A stretch of 64,000 bases of DNA. It comes from UBA7446 sp964014735. GTDB taxonomy: Bacteria > Bacteroidota > Bacteroidia > Flavobacteriales > Flavobacteriaceae. Below are positions 16,789-25,215 of this stretch, piece by piece (the first letter of the stretch is position 1; every line of letters starts with the position of its first letter). Made by a program: the position numbers and the translations under genes. The notes under the pieces were generated by a model that saw nothing but the letters and a program-made list of their open reading frames with translations, made no database searches and was not told the origin of the DNA. The stretch lies in assembly GCA_964014735.1 (NCBI GenBank), contig CAXHBH010000007.1, forward strand, positions 6,996 through 70,995, written 5' to 3'.

Positions 16789-17066
16789 TTATTAAATTCA
16801 AAAATATTCATTGGTTAAGTAATATATGGAATATAAATTTTAAGATGTTGTTTTGAAATTTAATGTCTTAATAGAAATAATACGCTAAATTATATTGGAC
16901 AAATAAAGAGTTTTACTTACCAAAAAAGCACCAAATCCAAAAGTACCATCAAAATTAAGTTCAATATTTTTTTAAAGTAATTATCTCTAACTCTTGTTTG
17001 TTTAATAATTTTCAAACATATTTTATTCAAGCATATGTGAGTATTTACGCCCATAAATTTGTTATC

Positions 17067-17309
17067 ATGAATATACATCATAGGTTGAAAAAAATTATTG
17101 AAGATGAGAATATTTCGATCTGAAAATTTGAACGCATAATTGGTGCTGGAAAAAATTCAGTTTCGACGTGCCTTAGGTGATAGTCAAGTATTAACCATAT
17201 CGTACTACAAGATATCTATAAGAATTTTCCTCACATAAGTATTGAATGGATACTTATAGGCAGAGACTCCAAAAATAAGCAAATAATTGAAAAGTCAATG
17301 GCTTGTTAG
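17067..17309 (+). pseudogene. Decayed XRE-type helix-turn-helix regulator
   Basis: From ATG 17067 the frame reads 'MNIHHRLKKIIEDENISI', TGA, 'KFERIIGAGKNSVSTCLR', TGA-TAG, 'SSINHIVLQDIYKNFPH', 'ISIEWILIGRDSKNKQ' and ends at TAG. Apart from three in-frame stops the frame is intact and matches the short flavobacterial HTH proteins with 'IG....SIS..LR...SI....l..I...FPhIs.EWLltG'. No frame shift is needed, so decay is recent or by point mutation only. This explains most of the 540-base gap between 16789 and 17329; bases 16789-17066 show nothing recognisable. Confidence 0.6.
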
Positions 17310-17329
17310 AAGAACTGATCTTAAGAACA

Positions 17330-18700
17330 TTAGTGTGCAACAAACTTTTTAGAAAAGTCCTCTAATTTAATCTCACTGTTTGTGCCGTCATGCATGTTTT
17401 TTAGTGAAACTATCCCTTTTTGTTGTTCATCATTTCCGTAAAAAATTACCCAAGGTGCTTGGGTCTGATTTGCAAATTGCATCTGTTTTTTTAGTTTATG
17501 TGCTAATGGATAACAATTGATACGAATCCCCATATCACGCCATTTTGCAAAATATGGTATAAGGTCTTGAATGTATTGATCGCCAAAGTGTAATACAACA
17601 ATATCTACAGCTTGTTCAAGTGTGTGGGGAAATAAGTTCAATTCTTCAAGTACAATACACAATCGGTCTAATCCAAAGGAAATACCCAATCCATGCATAT
17701 CTATAAGACCAAAAACAGCTGTAAGGTCGTCGTAACGACCGCCCGCCGCTAGAGAACCAATAGCAACAGCACTAGGTGGTGCTACCTCAAAAATAATTCC
17801 AGTATAATAATTCAAGCCTCTTGCTAGGGTCAGGTCAAGGAACAATTGACTGACTTTAAGAGGGCTTAAGAAGCTTAATGTTTGGCGCAAATGCGCAATA
17901 CCCTCCAAAGCATTCGGTTGTGATGCTAAAATTTCTTCTAGTTGATCTAACTGGGATATAATATCGCCCGACAGCTCAAACATTGGGCTCAAACGATTCA
18001 ATGCTGCATCATCAAAACCTTTATTTCGCAATTCAGCAAAAACACCTTCTGTGCCTATTTTATCAAGCTTATCAAGTGCCACAGTAAAGTCAACAATACG
18101 ATCAGGAGCATCTAAGTAATTGGCTATTCCAGCTAAGATTGCGCGGTGATTAATACGAATGGTTGCGCCTTCAAGAGATAAGGCATTGAAAACATCGTCA
18201 AATAGTTGTATACATTCTGCTTCCAGCAACGGGCTAACCGAGCCAACAATATCGGCATCGCATTGTGTGAATTCTTGATAGCGACCTCTTTGCGGACGGT
18301 CTGCACGCCAAACGGATTGAATTTGGTAACGCTTAAATGGAAATGCAATTTCATTTTGGTGTTGGACAACAAATCGTGCAAATGGTACTGTTAGGTCATA
18401 GCGAAGTGCTTTGTCAGATATAGAGTTTGTGAATTGACCCAAGGCATTCTTTTCAAGAGCATTAAAATCTGCTTTTTTTACTTTTTCGCCAGAGTTAAGG
18501 ATATTGAACATCAAGCGGTCACCTTCATCGCCATACTTTCCCTTCAAGGTAGAAGACTTTTCCATGGCAGGCGTTTGAATAGGAAGAAAGCCATATCGCT
18601 CAAATTGTGTGCGAATAACATCAGTTACATAGCTGCGCTTTGCAACTTCTGCAGGAAGAAAATCTCGGGTACCTTTTGGAATACTAGCCTTTTGAGCCAT
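17330..18700 (-). CDS. hisS: Histidyl-tRNA synthetase
   Basis: 456 residues. Class II aminoacyl-tRNA synthetase that charges tRNA-His. It starts 'KASIPKGTRDFLP', and has motif 2 ('YQIQSVWRADRPQRGRYQEFTQCDADI', ~125-150), the histidine-specific 'ARGLNYYTGIIFEV' (~290), motif 3 'GLGISFGLDRL' (~337) and the C-terminal anticodon-binding domain ('VDIVVLHFGDQY'). The gene is single, separated from the ribosomal protein operon by a terminator. Length and motifs are normal. Confidence 0.98.
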   Translation of the reverse strand: MAQKASIPKGTRDFLPAEVAKRSYVTDVIRTQFERYGFLPIQTPAMEKSSTLKGKYGDEGDRLMFNILNSGEKVKKADFNALEKNALGQFTNSISDKALRYDLTVPFARFVVQHQNEIAFPFKRYQIQSVWRADRPQRGRYQEFTQCDADIVGSVSPLLEAECIQLFDDVFNALSLEGATIRINHRAILAGIANYLDAPDRIVDFTVALDKLDKIGTEGVFAELRNKGFDDAALNRLSPMFELSGDIISQLDQLEEILASQPNALEGIAHLRQTLSFLSPLKVSQLFLDLTLARGLNYYTGIIFEVAPPSAVAIGSLAAGGRYDDLTAVFGLIDMHGLGISFGLDRLCIVLEELNLFPHTLEQAVDIVVLHFGDQYIQDLIPYFAKWRDMGIRINCYPLAHKLKKQMQFANQTQAPWVIFYGNDEQQKGIVSLKNMHDGTNSEIKLEDFSKKFVAH

Positions 18701-18733
18701 GACAACAATTTATACAAATATCTTATTTTAAAT

Positions 18734-18758
18734 AAAAAAAGCCGCAAAAGCGGCTTTA
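18734..18758 (-). terminator. Intrinsic terminator after rplI
   Basis: AAAGCCGC and GCGGCTTT arms (18738-18745 with 18750-18757) around an AAAA loop form a strong stem; on the minus strand a run of T follows. Lies between rplI and hisS. Confidence 0.88.
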
Positions 18759-18780
18759 TGTTTTGAATTTTAACGGATTT

Positions 18781-19239
18781 TTATTTTTCCGCGGCTGCTT
18801 TGGTTACCTCAAAATCGAGATCTGTATACACTTCACGATGCAGTCGTATAGCAGCGACATGCTTGCCAAGCGTTTTAACAGAACCGCCTGTCAGTTTAAT
18901 GGCTTTGCGTTCAATAGATTGACCTGCTTTACTTAACGCAGCCTCTAAATCAATGGTACCAACTGAACCAAACAGTTTATTACCAGCACCAGCTTTGGCT
19001 TCAATTTTAATATCTAATTTACCCAATTGCTTTGCTTGTTTTTGTGCATCTTCAATAAGCTTTTGCTCTTTGAAAGCACGTTGCTTTAAATTTTCAGCCA
19101 AAACTTTCTTTGCAGATGAAGTGGCCATTACCGCAAAACCTTTTGGAATAAGAAAATTTCTTCCGTAGCCGTTTTTTACTTTAACGATATCGTCTTTGAA
19201 CCCTAGGTTCTCAACATCCTGTTTTAAAATAAGTTCCAT
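18781..19239 (-). CDS. rplI: 50S ribosomal protein L9
   Basis: 152 residues, normal for L9. The N-terminal 23S rRNA-binding domain is clear ('MELILKQDVENLGFKDDIVKVKNGYGRNFLIPKGFA'-type start), followed by the long connecting helix (~45-75, Lys/Gln/Ala-rich) and the C-terminal domain. It is the last gene of rpsF-rpsR-rplI, 6 bases after rpsR, and is followed by a strong terminator. Confidence 0.98.
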   Translation of the reverse strand: MELILKQDVENLGFKDDIVKVKNGYGRNFLIPKGFAVMATSSAKKVLAENLKQRAFKEQKLIEDAQKQAKQLGKLDIKIEAKAGAGNKLFGSVGTIDLEAALSKAGQSIERKAIKLTGGSVKTLGKHVAAIRLHREVYTDLDFEVTKAAAEK

Positions 19240-19245
19240 GGCTTG

Positions 19246-19539
19246 TTATTTTAACAGATCGGCTACGTATGGCATGAGCGCCAAGTGACGCGCACGTTTG
19301 ATTGAAACCGATAATTTACGTTGATATTTTAGCGATGTTCCGGTGAGGCGACGAGGTAAAATCTTACCTTGTTCATTTACGAACTTCAATAGATAATCCG
19401 CATCTTTGTAATCAATATACTTGATTCCCGCCTTTTTAAAACGACAATATTTTTTCGCTTTTGTAGTCTCAATATCAAGGGGTGTCAAATACCTGATTTC
19501 TCCTTGTTTTCCGCCTTTGCTTTCTTGTTCTATAGACAT
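19246..19539 (-). CDS. rpsR: 30S ribosomal protein S18
   Basis: 97 residues. Core S18 motifs are present: 'KKYCRFKKAGIKYIDYKDADYL', 'GKILPRRLTGTSLKYQRKLSVSIKRARHLALMPY'. The N-terminal extension of ~20 residues (SIEQESKGGKQGEIRYL) is usual in Bacteroidota. It binds S6 in the platform of the small subunit. Two bases separate it from rpsF upstream and six from rplI downstream. Confidence 0.98.
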   Translation of the reverse strand: MSIEQESKGGKQGEIRYLTPLDIETTKAKKYCRFKKAGIKYIDYKDADYLLKFVNEQGKILPRRLTGTSLKYQRKLSVSIKRARHLALMPYVADLLK

Positions 19540-19541
19540 AT

Positions 19542-19880
19542 TTATGCTTTTTCAGTTAAACGTTCTCTTCTTTTTACCGACCAAGCTTCTGCGTGCTTGT
19601 CTAGTTTAACCGTTAAATAGCGCATAATGCGCTCATCGCGACGGAACTCTACTTCATAAGGAATTATAGCACTGCCATCTACTTTAAAATCTAGCAAGTG
19701 ATAAAAGCCACTTTTTTTGTTTTGAATGGGATAAGCGAACTTTTTCAAGCCCCAATTCTCTTTGGCGATAATTTCGCCTCCGTTGGACGTTATAAACGTC
19801 TCATACTTTTCTACTGCTTCCTTTACCTGGTCTTCAGATAAAACGGGATTCAATATGAAAACAGTTTCGTAATGGTTCAT
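19542..19880 (-). CDS. rpsF: 30S ribosomal protein S6
   Basis: 112 residues. The S6 fold is recognisable from 'HYETVFILNPVLSEDQVKEAVEKY', 'ENWGLKKFAYPIQNKKSGFYHLLDFKVD' and 'EFRRDERIMRYLTVKLDKHAEAW'. First gene of the S6-S18-L9 operon. S6 pairs with S18 on 16S rRNA; in many bacteria that pair also binds its own leader, but no such leader structure was verified here. Confidence 0.98.
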   Translation of the reverse strand: MNHYETVFILNPVLSEDQVKEAVEKYETFITSNGGEIIAKENWGLKKFAYPIQNKKSGFYHLLDFKVDGSAIIPYEVEFRRDERIMRYLTVKLDKHAEAWSVKRRERLTEKA

Positions 19881-19947
19881 ATATTGTTTTTTAAATGGGC
19901 AGCGAAAATACGGATTTTCTTAAGTTAGACAAATAGGTAAACCAAAA

Positions 19948-22383
19948 TTATTGTGGATCTACATCAATACTAGTATTGACTTGACTAAATGCACCTACCA
20001 TTTCAAAGCTTTTTAAAAGCTTAGAAAGTCGTTTTTTTGCAGTCGATTGAGAGGCCTCAAGGGATAGTTTAATTAATAAATGAAGAATATAATAATTACG
20101 TACGCGTCCAACAGCTGGGGCTACAGGCCCAAGAACATTAGCAAAGCGTGATTTCAACCCTTTTTTTAACCATTCACTAGCTGCAATAAGAGTAGATATA
20201 TTTTTATGCTTTATTGCTATGCGTATCATACGCATATATGGTGGATAGCCAAATTGTTCGCGTTGCTTTATCTGCAATTCGTAAAATGAATAATAATCAT
20301 AATTGCTTACAAAAACCAATATGGGGTGTTGTGGCTGATAAGTCTGAATCAGTACTTTACTTTCATCTCCTAACCTACCGGCCCTTCCAGCAACTTGAGT
20401 GAGAATTTGAAAGGCACGCTCATGCGCGCGGAAATCTGGAAAGTGCAAAAAATTGTCAGCAGACAAAACGCCTACCAGCGTTACCTGCTTAAAGTCGAGG
20501 CCTTTAGTTATCATTTGCGTCCCAATTAAAATATCTATTTCTTGACGTGAAAAAGCATTAATTAATTTTTGATTGGCATGTTTTTTCCTTGTGGTATCTA
20601 AGTCCATCCGTGATATTCTTGCAGATGGAAACAAAGATTGAACTTCTTCCTCTAACTGCTGGGTACCCAAGCCTTGCGTGTGCGGTGCGAGTGTACCACA
20701 TGCCTTACAGGCAGACGTATACTGTTCTGTGTAGCCACAGTAGTGACAACGCAACTCTTTGGTAACTTGATGATAAGTAAGACTCACATCACAACTTGAA
20801 CATTGTGGTACATGAGCACATTGACGACATTCAACAAAAGAGGCATAGCCGCGGCGGTTTTGAAAAAGCAAAACCTGCTTACCAGAAACTAGGGTTTCTT
20901 CTATGGCTCTAATAAGTGGTTGCGCCAAATGACCGCTCATTTGCTTTTTGCGGTAAGCTTCGCTTAAGTCAACATAAGATATTTGCGGCATTTGTGCATC
21001 TTTAAATCGCACTGTCATGCTAACTAACCCATATTTAGCGGATTGTGCATGAGTGTAGCTTTCAACAGTTGGTGTTGCAGATCCCAAAATAACTTTTGCT
21101 TTGTGCATACGAGATAGCATCATTGCTGCATCACGAGCATGGTAACGGGGGGAAGATTCAAATTGTTTATAAGATATCTCGTGTGACTCATCCACCACTA
21201 CAAGACCCAAATTTTGAAAAGGCAGCAAAACAGCAGAGCGTGCACCTAGAACCAATCTAGCTTCATCCTTGTTAGCCAATATTTTATTCCATGTTTCAGT
21301 ACGTTCTTGTGGGCTATATCGTGAATGATAAACCACCAATTGCTTCCCAAAAAAAGCGTATAATCGCTGCATTAGCTGTGTAGTTAGACCAATTTCAGGA
21401 ACCAAAAACAACACCTGTTTGCCCATGGCTAACTGATGAGCAATGAGATGCATGTACACCTCTGTTTTTCCAGAACCCGTTATACCGTGAAGTAATACAA
21501 CATCTTTTGTTTGCCACTGTGTTTCAATAGCTGATTTCGCTTCTAACTGATGGTCACTAAGTGGCTTTAAGGGTATGTCTGGATTAGGCTTTTTCGGCAA
21601 ACGATCCATGATGCGCTGATACTTTTCTAACACTTCGTTTTTAATGAGTGTCTTAAGCGATGAAGTACTCACCGTTTCTATTTTGGAAAATTCCGACATG
21701 ATTACAGGGGCCTGTTGTTGTAGAAACGTCAACAAAGTTTTGTATTGCTTTGGTTTGGAGGCAAGTTCATCCATAACCTGCCTTAAGGCATCTTCTCCTT
21801 TCACATTTGGATGAAGCATAATCTCCGTTTGTTGCTTGGGGGCATATTTGGCGTAAACCTCCTCTTTGAGCGAAACAAAGCCTTCTGCTACCAACTCCTT
21901 TAAAATAACGTAAGGGTTTTTAATCGCGATCAACTGTTGTATGTGTGCTATAGAATAAGAACTATTGGTTTGCAATTGTCCAAGCAGTAGAATTGTGTTT
22001 TTAGAGAGTGTATCGGGAAGTTGCTGCCAATCGTTTGTGATAATTTCGGTTTCGCTTTCCAACAACATTAAAGACGGCATGGCTGTTCGCAGCACCAAAC
22101 CAATTGGTGATTGGTAATATTCGGCAATCCAATGTAAAAATGCCAGCTGCTTAGATTCTAGAACAGGCTGTGTGTCAATAATACTTTCAATTTGTTTTGG
22201 AGCATATGTCTTTGGTGGTACTTGATGAGTACGCCAAGCTATGGCGGTATATTTTTTGCGCTTGCCAAAAGGAACGATGATTCGCATACCCGGCTTAATA
22301 ACATTAGCCTCTGCAGGTGTTATTACGTAAGTAAAGGTTTCTTTAAGCGGCAAAGGAATGACAACATCTAAAAAAAACGACAT
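19948..22383 (-). CDS. priA: Primosomal protein N' (replication restart helicase PriA)
   Basis: 811 residues. A 3'-5' superfamily 2 helicase that reloads the replisome at stalled forks. Visible parts: N-terminal 3'-DNA-binding domain ('MRIIVPFGKRKKYTAI'), Walker A 'GITGSGKTEVYM' (~298-309), DEAH-like box 'VVDESHEISYK' (~395), the zinc-binding insert with paired cysteines ('CRQCAHVPQCSSCDVS', 'CHYCGY', 'CKACGT', ~515-565), and 'QMITKGLDFKQVTLVGVLSAD' and 'QVAGRAGRLG' helicase motifs. Starts 2 bases after the YihY-family gene, so the two are co-transcribed. Confidence 0.97.
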   Translation of the reverse strand: MSFFLDVVIPLPLKETFTYVITPAEANVIKPGMRIIVPFGKRKKYTAIAWRTHQVPPKTYAPKQIESIIDTQPVLESKQLAFLHWIAEYYQSPIGLVLRTAMPSLMLLESETEIITNDWQQLPDTLSKNTILLLGQLQTNSSYSIAHIQQLIAIKNPYVILKELVAEGFVSLKEEVYAKYAPKQQTEIMLHPNVKGEDALRQVMDELASKPKQYKTLLTFLQQQAPVIMSEFSKIETVSTSSLKTLIKNEVLEKYQRIMDRLPKKPNPDIPLKPLSDHQLEAKSAIETQWQTKDVVLLHGITGSGKTEVYMHLIAHQLAMGKQVLFLVPEIGLTTQLMQRLYAFFGKQLVVYHSRYSPQERTETWNKILANKDEARLVLGARSAVLLPFQNLGLVVVDESHEISYKQFESSPRYHARDAAMMLSRMHKAKVILGSATPTVESYTHAQSAKYGLVSMTVRFKDAQMPQISYVDLSEAYRKKQMSGHLAQPLIRAIEETLVSGKQVLLFQNRRGYASFVECRQCAHVPQCSSCDVSLTYHQVTKELRCHYCGYTEQYTSACKACGTLAPHTQGLGTQQLEEEVQSLFPSARISRMDLDTTRKKHANQKLINAFSRQEIDILIGTQMITKGLDFKQVTLVGVLSADNFLHFPDFRAHERAFQILTQVAGRAGRLGDESKVLIQTYQPQHPILVFVSNYDYYSFYELQIKQREQFGYPPYMRMIRIAIKHKNISTLIAASEWLKKGLKSRFANVLGPVAPAVGRVRNYYILHLLIKLSLEASQSTAKKRLSKLLKSFEMVGAFSQVNTSIDVDPQ

Positions 22384-22385
22384 GC

Positions 22386-23255
22386 TTAGGCTTGTTTTAA
22401 CTTAGCGATGGAAGCATTGAGTTCAAAACCCAACAACAAAACAATTGCATTAAGCCATATGTAGAGCATTAAAATTAAAATAGCTCCAATAGAGCCATAG
22501 AGCTGGTTATAAGAACTAAAATTATCAATATAAACACCAAAGCCATACGAAGTTAAAGCAAACAAAAAAGTGGTAACCAAGGCTCCCATTGAGAAAAAAC
22601 TCGAAAACCCATGATGCGTACCAAAGTAAAATAAGATGGCGCTGACTAAATAAGCCATCCCCATAAAAAAGACAATACGTACCCATGGGCTTAGTTCAAA
22701 GCCGAAATCGAATGTCTCAGCCAAAAACAATTCAAAAAATAAATATCCAGCAATGGAAATAAGCAATAAAATACCCAGCAAAACACCCACGCCCAAAGCA
22801 TAGATATATTGACGGACAAAGTGTCGTGAAAAACTGATATGAACTGATTCACTAAATCCACCAAAGATGGCATTAACACCGTTGGCCATAAAGAACATGG
22901 ACAAAATAAAAGTAGAAGACAGTAAACCACCCCGTGGTTTGGATTGAATATCAAACAATACTCCATTCAGGAAATCTTGTGCTTCAGATGGTGCAATAGA
23001 TAAAAAGAATGAAGAAAAGGTACGTTCCACATTATCAATAGGGACAAATGGGATAATATTAAGTACAAAAATCAAAAAAGGAAACAGTGACAAAAAAAAA
23101 CTAAAAGCAATACTGCTGGCTCGTGTAATAAGCGTGCCTTTTAAAATCCCAATAACGTATAGCTCAAGCAATTGGTATACAGAAATAGACTTGGCGTCAC
23201 CAAAACGTATGTTTTGAAGTTTAGCTATAATTTTTTGTTTGCTTTTATGTAGCAT
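22386..23255 (-). CDS. YihY/BrkB family inner membrane protein
   Basis: 289 residues with about six transmembrane segments. The family signature is seen in 'RASSIAFSFFLSLFPFLIFVLNIIPFVP' (~42-70) and 'SSTFILSMFFMANGVNAIFGGFSESV' (~115-140), and the protein ends 'NAIVLLLGFELNASIAKLKQA'. Family function is not established (once wrongly called RNase BN). Divergent from rlmH with 57 bases between; 2 bases upstream of priA. Confidence 0.92.
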   Translation of the reverse strand: MLHKSKQKIIAKLQNIRFGDAKSISVYQLLELYVIGILKGTLITRASSIAFSFFLSLFPFLIFVLNIIPFVPIDNVERTFSSFFLSIAPSEAQDFLNGVLFDIQSKPRGGLLSSTFILSMFFMANGVNAIFGGFSESVHISFSRHFVRQYIYALGVGVLLGILLLISIAGYLFFELFLAETFDFGFELSPWVRIVFFMGMAYLVSAILFYFGTHHGFSSFFSMGALVTTFLFALTSYGFGVYIDNFSSYNQLYGSIGAILILMLYIWLNAIVLLLGFELNASIAKLKQA

Positions 23256-23312
23256 TGTGTAAAGGTAGCCATTAAAACAAAATGCTTAAAGTAGAATTGA
23301 TAACTTAGCATA

Positions 23313-23786
23313 ATGAAAATTAAAGTGATATGCGTGGGTAAAACGCATCATTCTGCGCTCAAGAGTTGGTTGCCTGATTATTGCAAGCGCTTATCGCGAT
23401 ACACCTCATTTGATTGGCATGAAATTAATGAAGTAAAAAACACCAAAAACCTTCCGGAAAAGCAACAAAAAATTGATGAGGGCAAGCGAATTTTAGAGGC
23501 AGTAAGGGCTAGCGATACACTTATTCTTTTTGACGAGAAAGGGAGTACTCATACTTCAAAAGGCTTTGCTGGGTTTCTTCAAAAACAAATGAATGCAGGT
23601 ACTAAAAAATTGGTTTTTATTATTGGCGGCCCTTATGGGTTTTCGCAGCAGCTCTGCGATAGGGCGCAATATAAAATAGCACTTTCAGATATGACTTTTT
23701 CACATCAAATGGTTCGCATTTTTGTTGCCGAACAACTTTATCGTGCCTTTAGTATTTTAAACAATCAACCTTATCATCACCAATGA
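23313..23786 (+). CDS. rlmH: 23S rRNA (pseudouridine-1915 N3)-methyltransferase RlmH
   Basis: 157 residues, the usual RlmH size. SPOUT-class methyltransferase that methylates pseudouridine 1915 of 23S rRNA in the 70S ribosome. SAM-binding knot motifs 'FIIGGPYGFSQQL' (~104-116) and 'LSDMTFSHQMVRIFVAEQLYRA' (~125-146) are intact. Stop codon overlaps the ATG of the next gene by four bases (ATGA), giving translational coupling with rdgB. Confidence 0.98.
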   Translation: MKIKVICVGKTHHSALKSWLPDYCKRLSRYTSFDWHEINEVKNTKNLPEKQQKIDEGKRILEAVRASDTLILFDEKGSTHTSKGFAGFLQKQMNAGTKKLVFIIGGPYGFSQQLCDRAQYKIALSDMTFSHQMVRIFVAEQLYRAFSILNNQPYHHQ

Positions 23787-24361
23787 AAGAGCTCATATTT
23801 GCAACCCACAACCAAAACAAAGTGGAAGAGGTAAAGGCAATCTTTAAGGGCTACAATATCAAAAGCTTGTCCGATTTAGGTTATCGTACTGAAATAGCCG
23901 AAACAGCAAAAACTTTTGAAGGAAATGCACTACTTAAAGCTAAACATATTTTCAAGGTTTTTAAAAAACCTGTTTTTGCTGATGACAGTGGCCTTGAAGT
24001 AGATGGACTTGATGGAGCCCCTGGTGTTTATTCGGCCCGATATGCTGGAGCGGAAAAAAACCACCAAAAAAACAACGCCAAGCTCTTAAACGCATTGTTG
24101 GACAATAATAATCGCAAAGCACAATTCAAGACTGTCATCTCATATGTGCACGGCGATACAGAAATTTGTTTTGAAGGTATTGTGAGAGGCAAAATTGCAA
24201 CTGAAATAAATGGAACAGGAGGTTTTGGCTATGATCCCCTTTTTATACCTGAAGGTTATAGTGAAACATTTGGGACACTACCGAGGGAAATAAAATTAAA
24301 ATTAAGCCACCGTACTAGGGCCATTTATGCACTACGTAACCATCTGAAATACCTAACATAA
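23783..24361 (+). CDS. rdgB: Non-canonical purine NTP pyrophosphatase (RdgB/HAM1)
   Basis: 192 residues. Hydrolyses dITP, XTP and other deaminated purine NTPs to the monophosphates, keeping them out of DNA and RNA. Motifs: 'FATHNQNKVEEVKAIF' (~5-20), 'FADDSGLEVDGLDGAPGVYSARYAG' (~67-92), 'GTGGFGYDPLFIPEGY' (~148-163) and 'LSHRTRAI'. Overlaps rlmH by four bases. Confidence 0.98.
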   Translation: MKELIFATHNQNKVEEVKAIFKGYNIKSLSDLGYRTEIAETAKTFEGNALLKAKHIFKVFKKPVFADDSGLEVDGLDGAPGVYSARYAGAEKNHQKNNAKLLNALLDNNNRKAQFKTVISYVHGDTEICFEGIVRGKIATEINGTGGFGYDPLFIPEGYSETFGTLPREIKLKLSHRTRAIYALRNHLKYLT

Positions 24362-24422
24362 TGTTAATTTTAAAGAAAAACATTGCAGAGCATCAAGGAA
24401 TGCATTTAGTTTGTAGGAGTAT

Positions 24423-25178
24423 ATGATTCGATATTTTACGCTATTCCTCTTTTTAACTGGATTATGTTCCATTTTATATGGGCAAGAAGTTATTGGTGTT
24501 GTTGAAAATGCTTCTGATCAAAAACCCATTTCGACGGTACATATCATCAACCTAAACAAGGTGACCATGTCCATCACAAACAAAGAAGGGAAATTTATCA
24601 TTGATGCTGAAGTTAACGATACACTCTATTTCTCTTATTTGGGATATAAACCGATCAAAGTCAGGGTTTCTAATGACCTGGTAAAATATCCCAACACGCG
24701 CTTTCAACTCACAGAGCTAGCATTGGCGCTTGAAGAAGTAGTGGTGCGCCCTTACCAACTCACAGGTTATTTGGATATTGATGCAAGAAATATCCCAATC
24801 AACAGAGCAAGAAGATATAGCATTCCTGGTCTACCCTCCGGTGGATATGAAGCAGGAAATAGAAATCCTCTGGGACAAATTCGTGTTTTACAAGCCATCT
24901 CAAACCCCGCAGATTTCCTATACAACATCTTTGGAAAAAAGCCCAAACAATTACGTAAACTCAAAAAAGTAAGGGCCAACAATGAGTTAAGAGATTTATT
25001 AGCAGTTAAATACGATCGAAAAACTCTGGAACAACTCATCCAAATTGACCGAATCAATCTTGACGAGATACTGCGTAAATGTAACTTCTCTGACGGCTTT
25101 ATAAAAGGAGCTAACGATTTACAAATATTGGAGGCCATAAGTAGTTGTTATGAAGAGTATAAAATTCTTAATCGCTAA
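24423..25178 (+). CDS. Secreted CarboxypepD_reg-like domain protein
   Basis: 251 residues. A signal peptide (residues ~4-20, ending 'LYGQ') precedes one carboxypeptidase-regulatory-like beta-sandwich (~21-100: 'VIGVVENASDQKPISTVHIINLNK', 'NKEGKFIIDAEVNDTLYFSYLGYKP'). This domain is common at the N-terminus of SusC-like receptors, but no plug or barrel follows here. The C-terminal part (~105-251) is Arg/Lys-rich and not recognised. Such small CarboxypepD_reg proteins are frequent in Flavobacteriia, of unknown function. It lies 62 bases after rdgB and 37 bases before purB. Confidence 0.85.
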   Translation: MIRYFTLFLFLTGLCSILYGQEVIGVVENASDQKPISTVHIINLNKVTMSITNKEGKFIIDAEVNDTLYFSYLGYKPIKVRVSNDLVKYPNTRFQLTELALALEEVVVRPYQLTGYLDIDARNIPINRARRYSIPGLPSGGYEAGNRNPLGQIRVLQAISNPADFLYNIFGKKPKQLRKLKKVRANNELRDLLAVKYDRKTLEQLIQIDRINLDEILRKCNFSDGFIKGANDLQILEAISSCYEEYKILNR

Positions 25179-25193
25179 AAAAGGTAAATTCGA

Positions 25194-25201
25194 TACCTTT
25201 G
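25194..25201 (+). promoter_or_regulatory. Putative -7 promoter element of purB
   Basis: TACCTTTG fits the Bacteroidota -7 consensus TAnnTTTG and ends 14 bases before the purB ATG. No TTG was found at the expected -33 distance. Confidence 0.45.
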
Positions 25202-25215
25202 CATTTTGAAAGCCT

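Noticed and set aside
17067..17309. Stop-codon recoding to rescue the XRE-like frame
   Set aside because: Both TGA and TAG occur in it, and TGA is used as a normal stop by genes in the window (folD, ffh).
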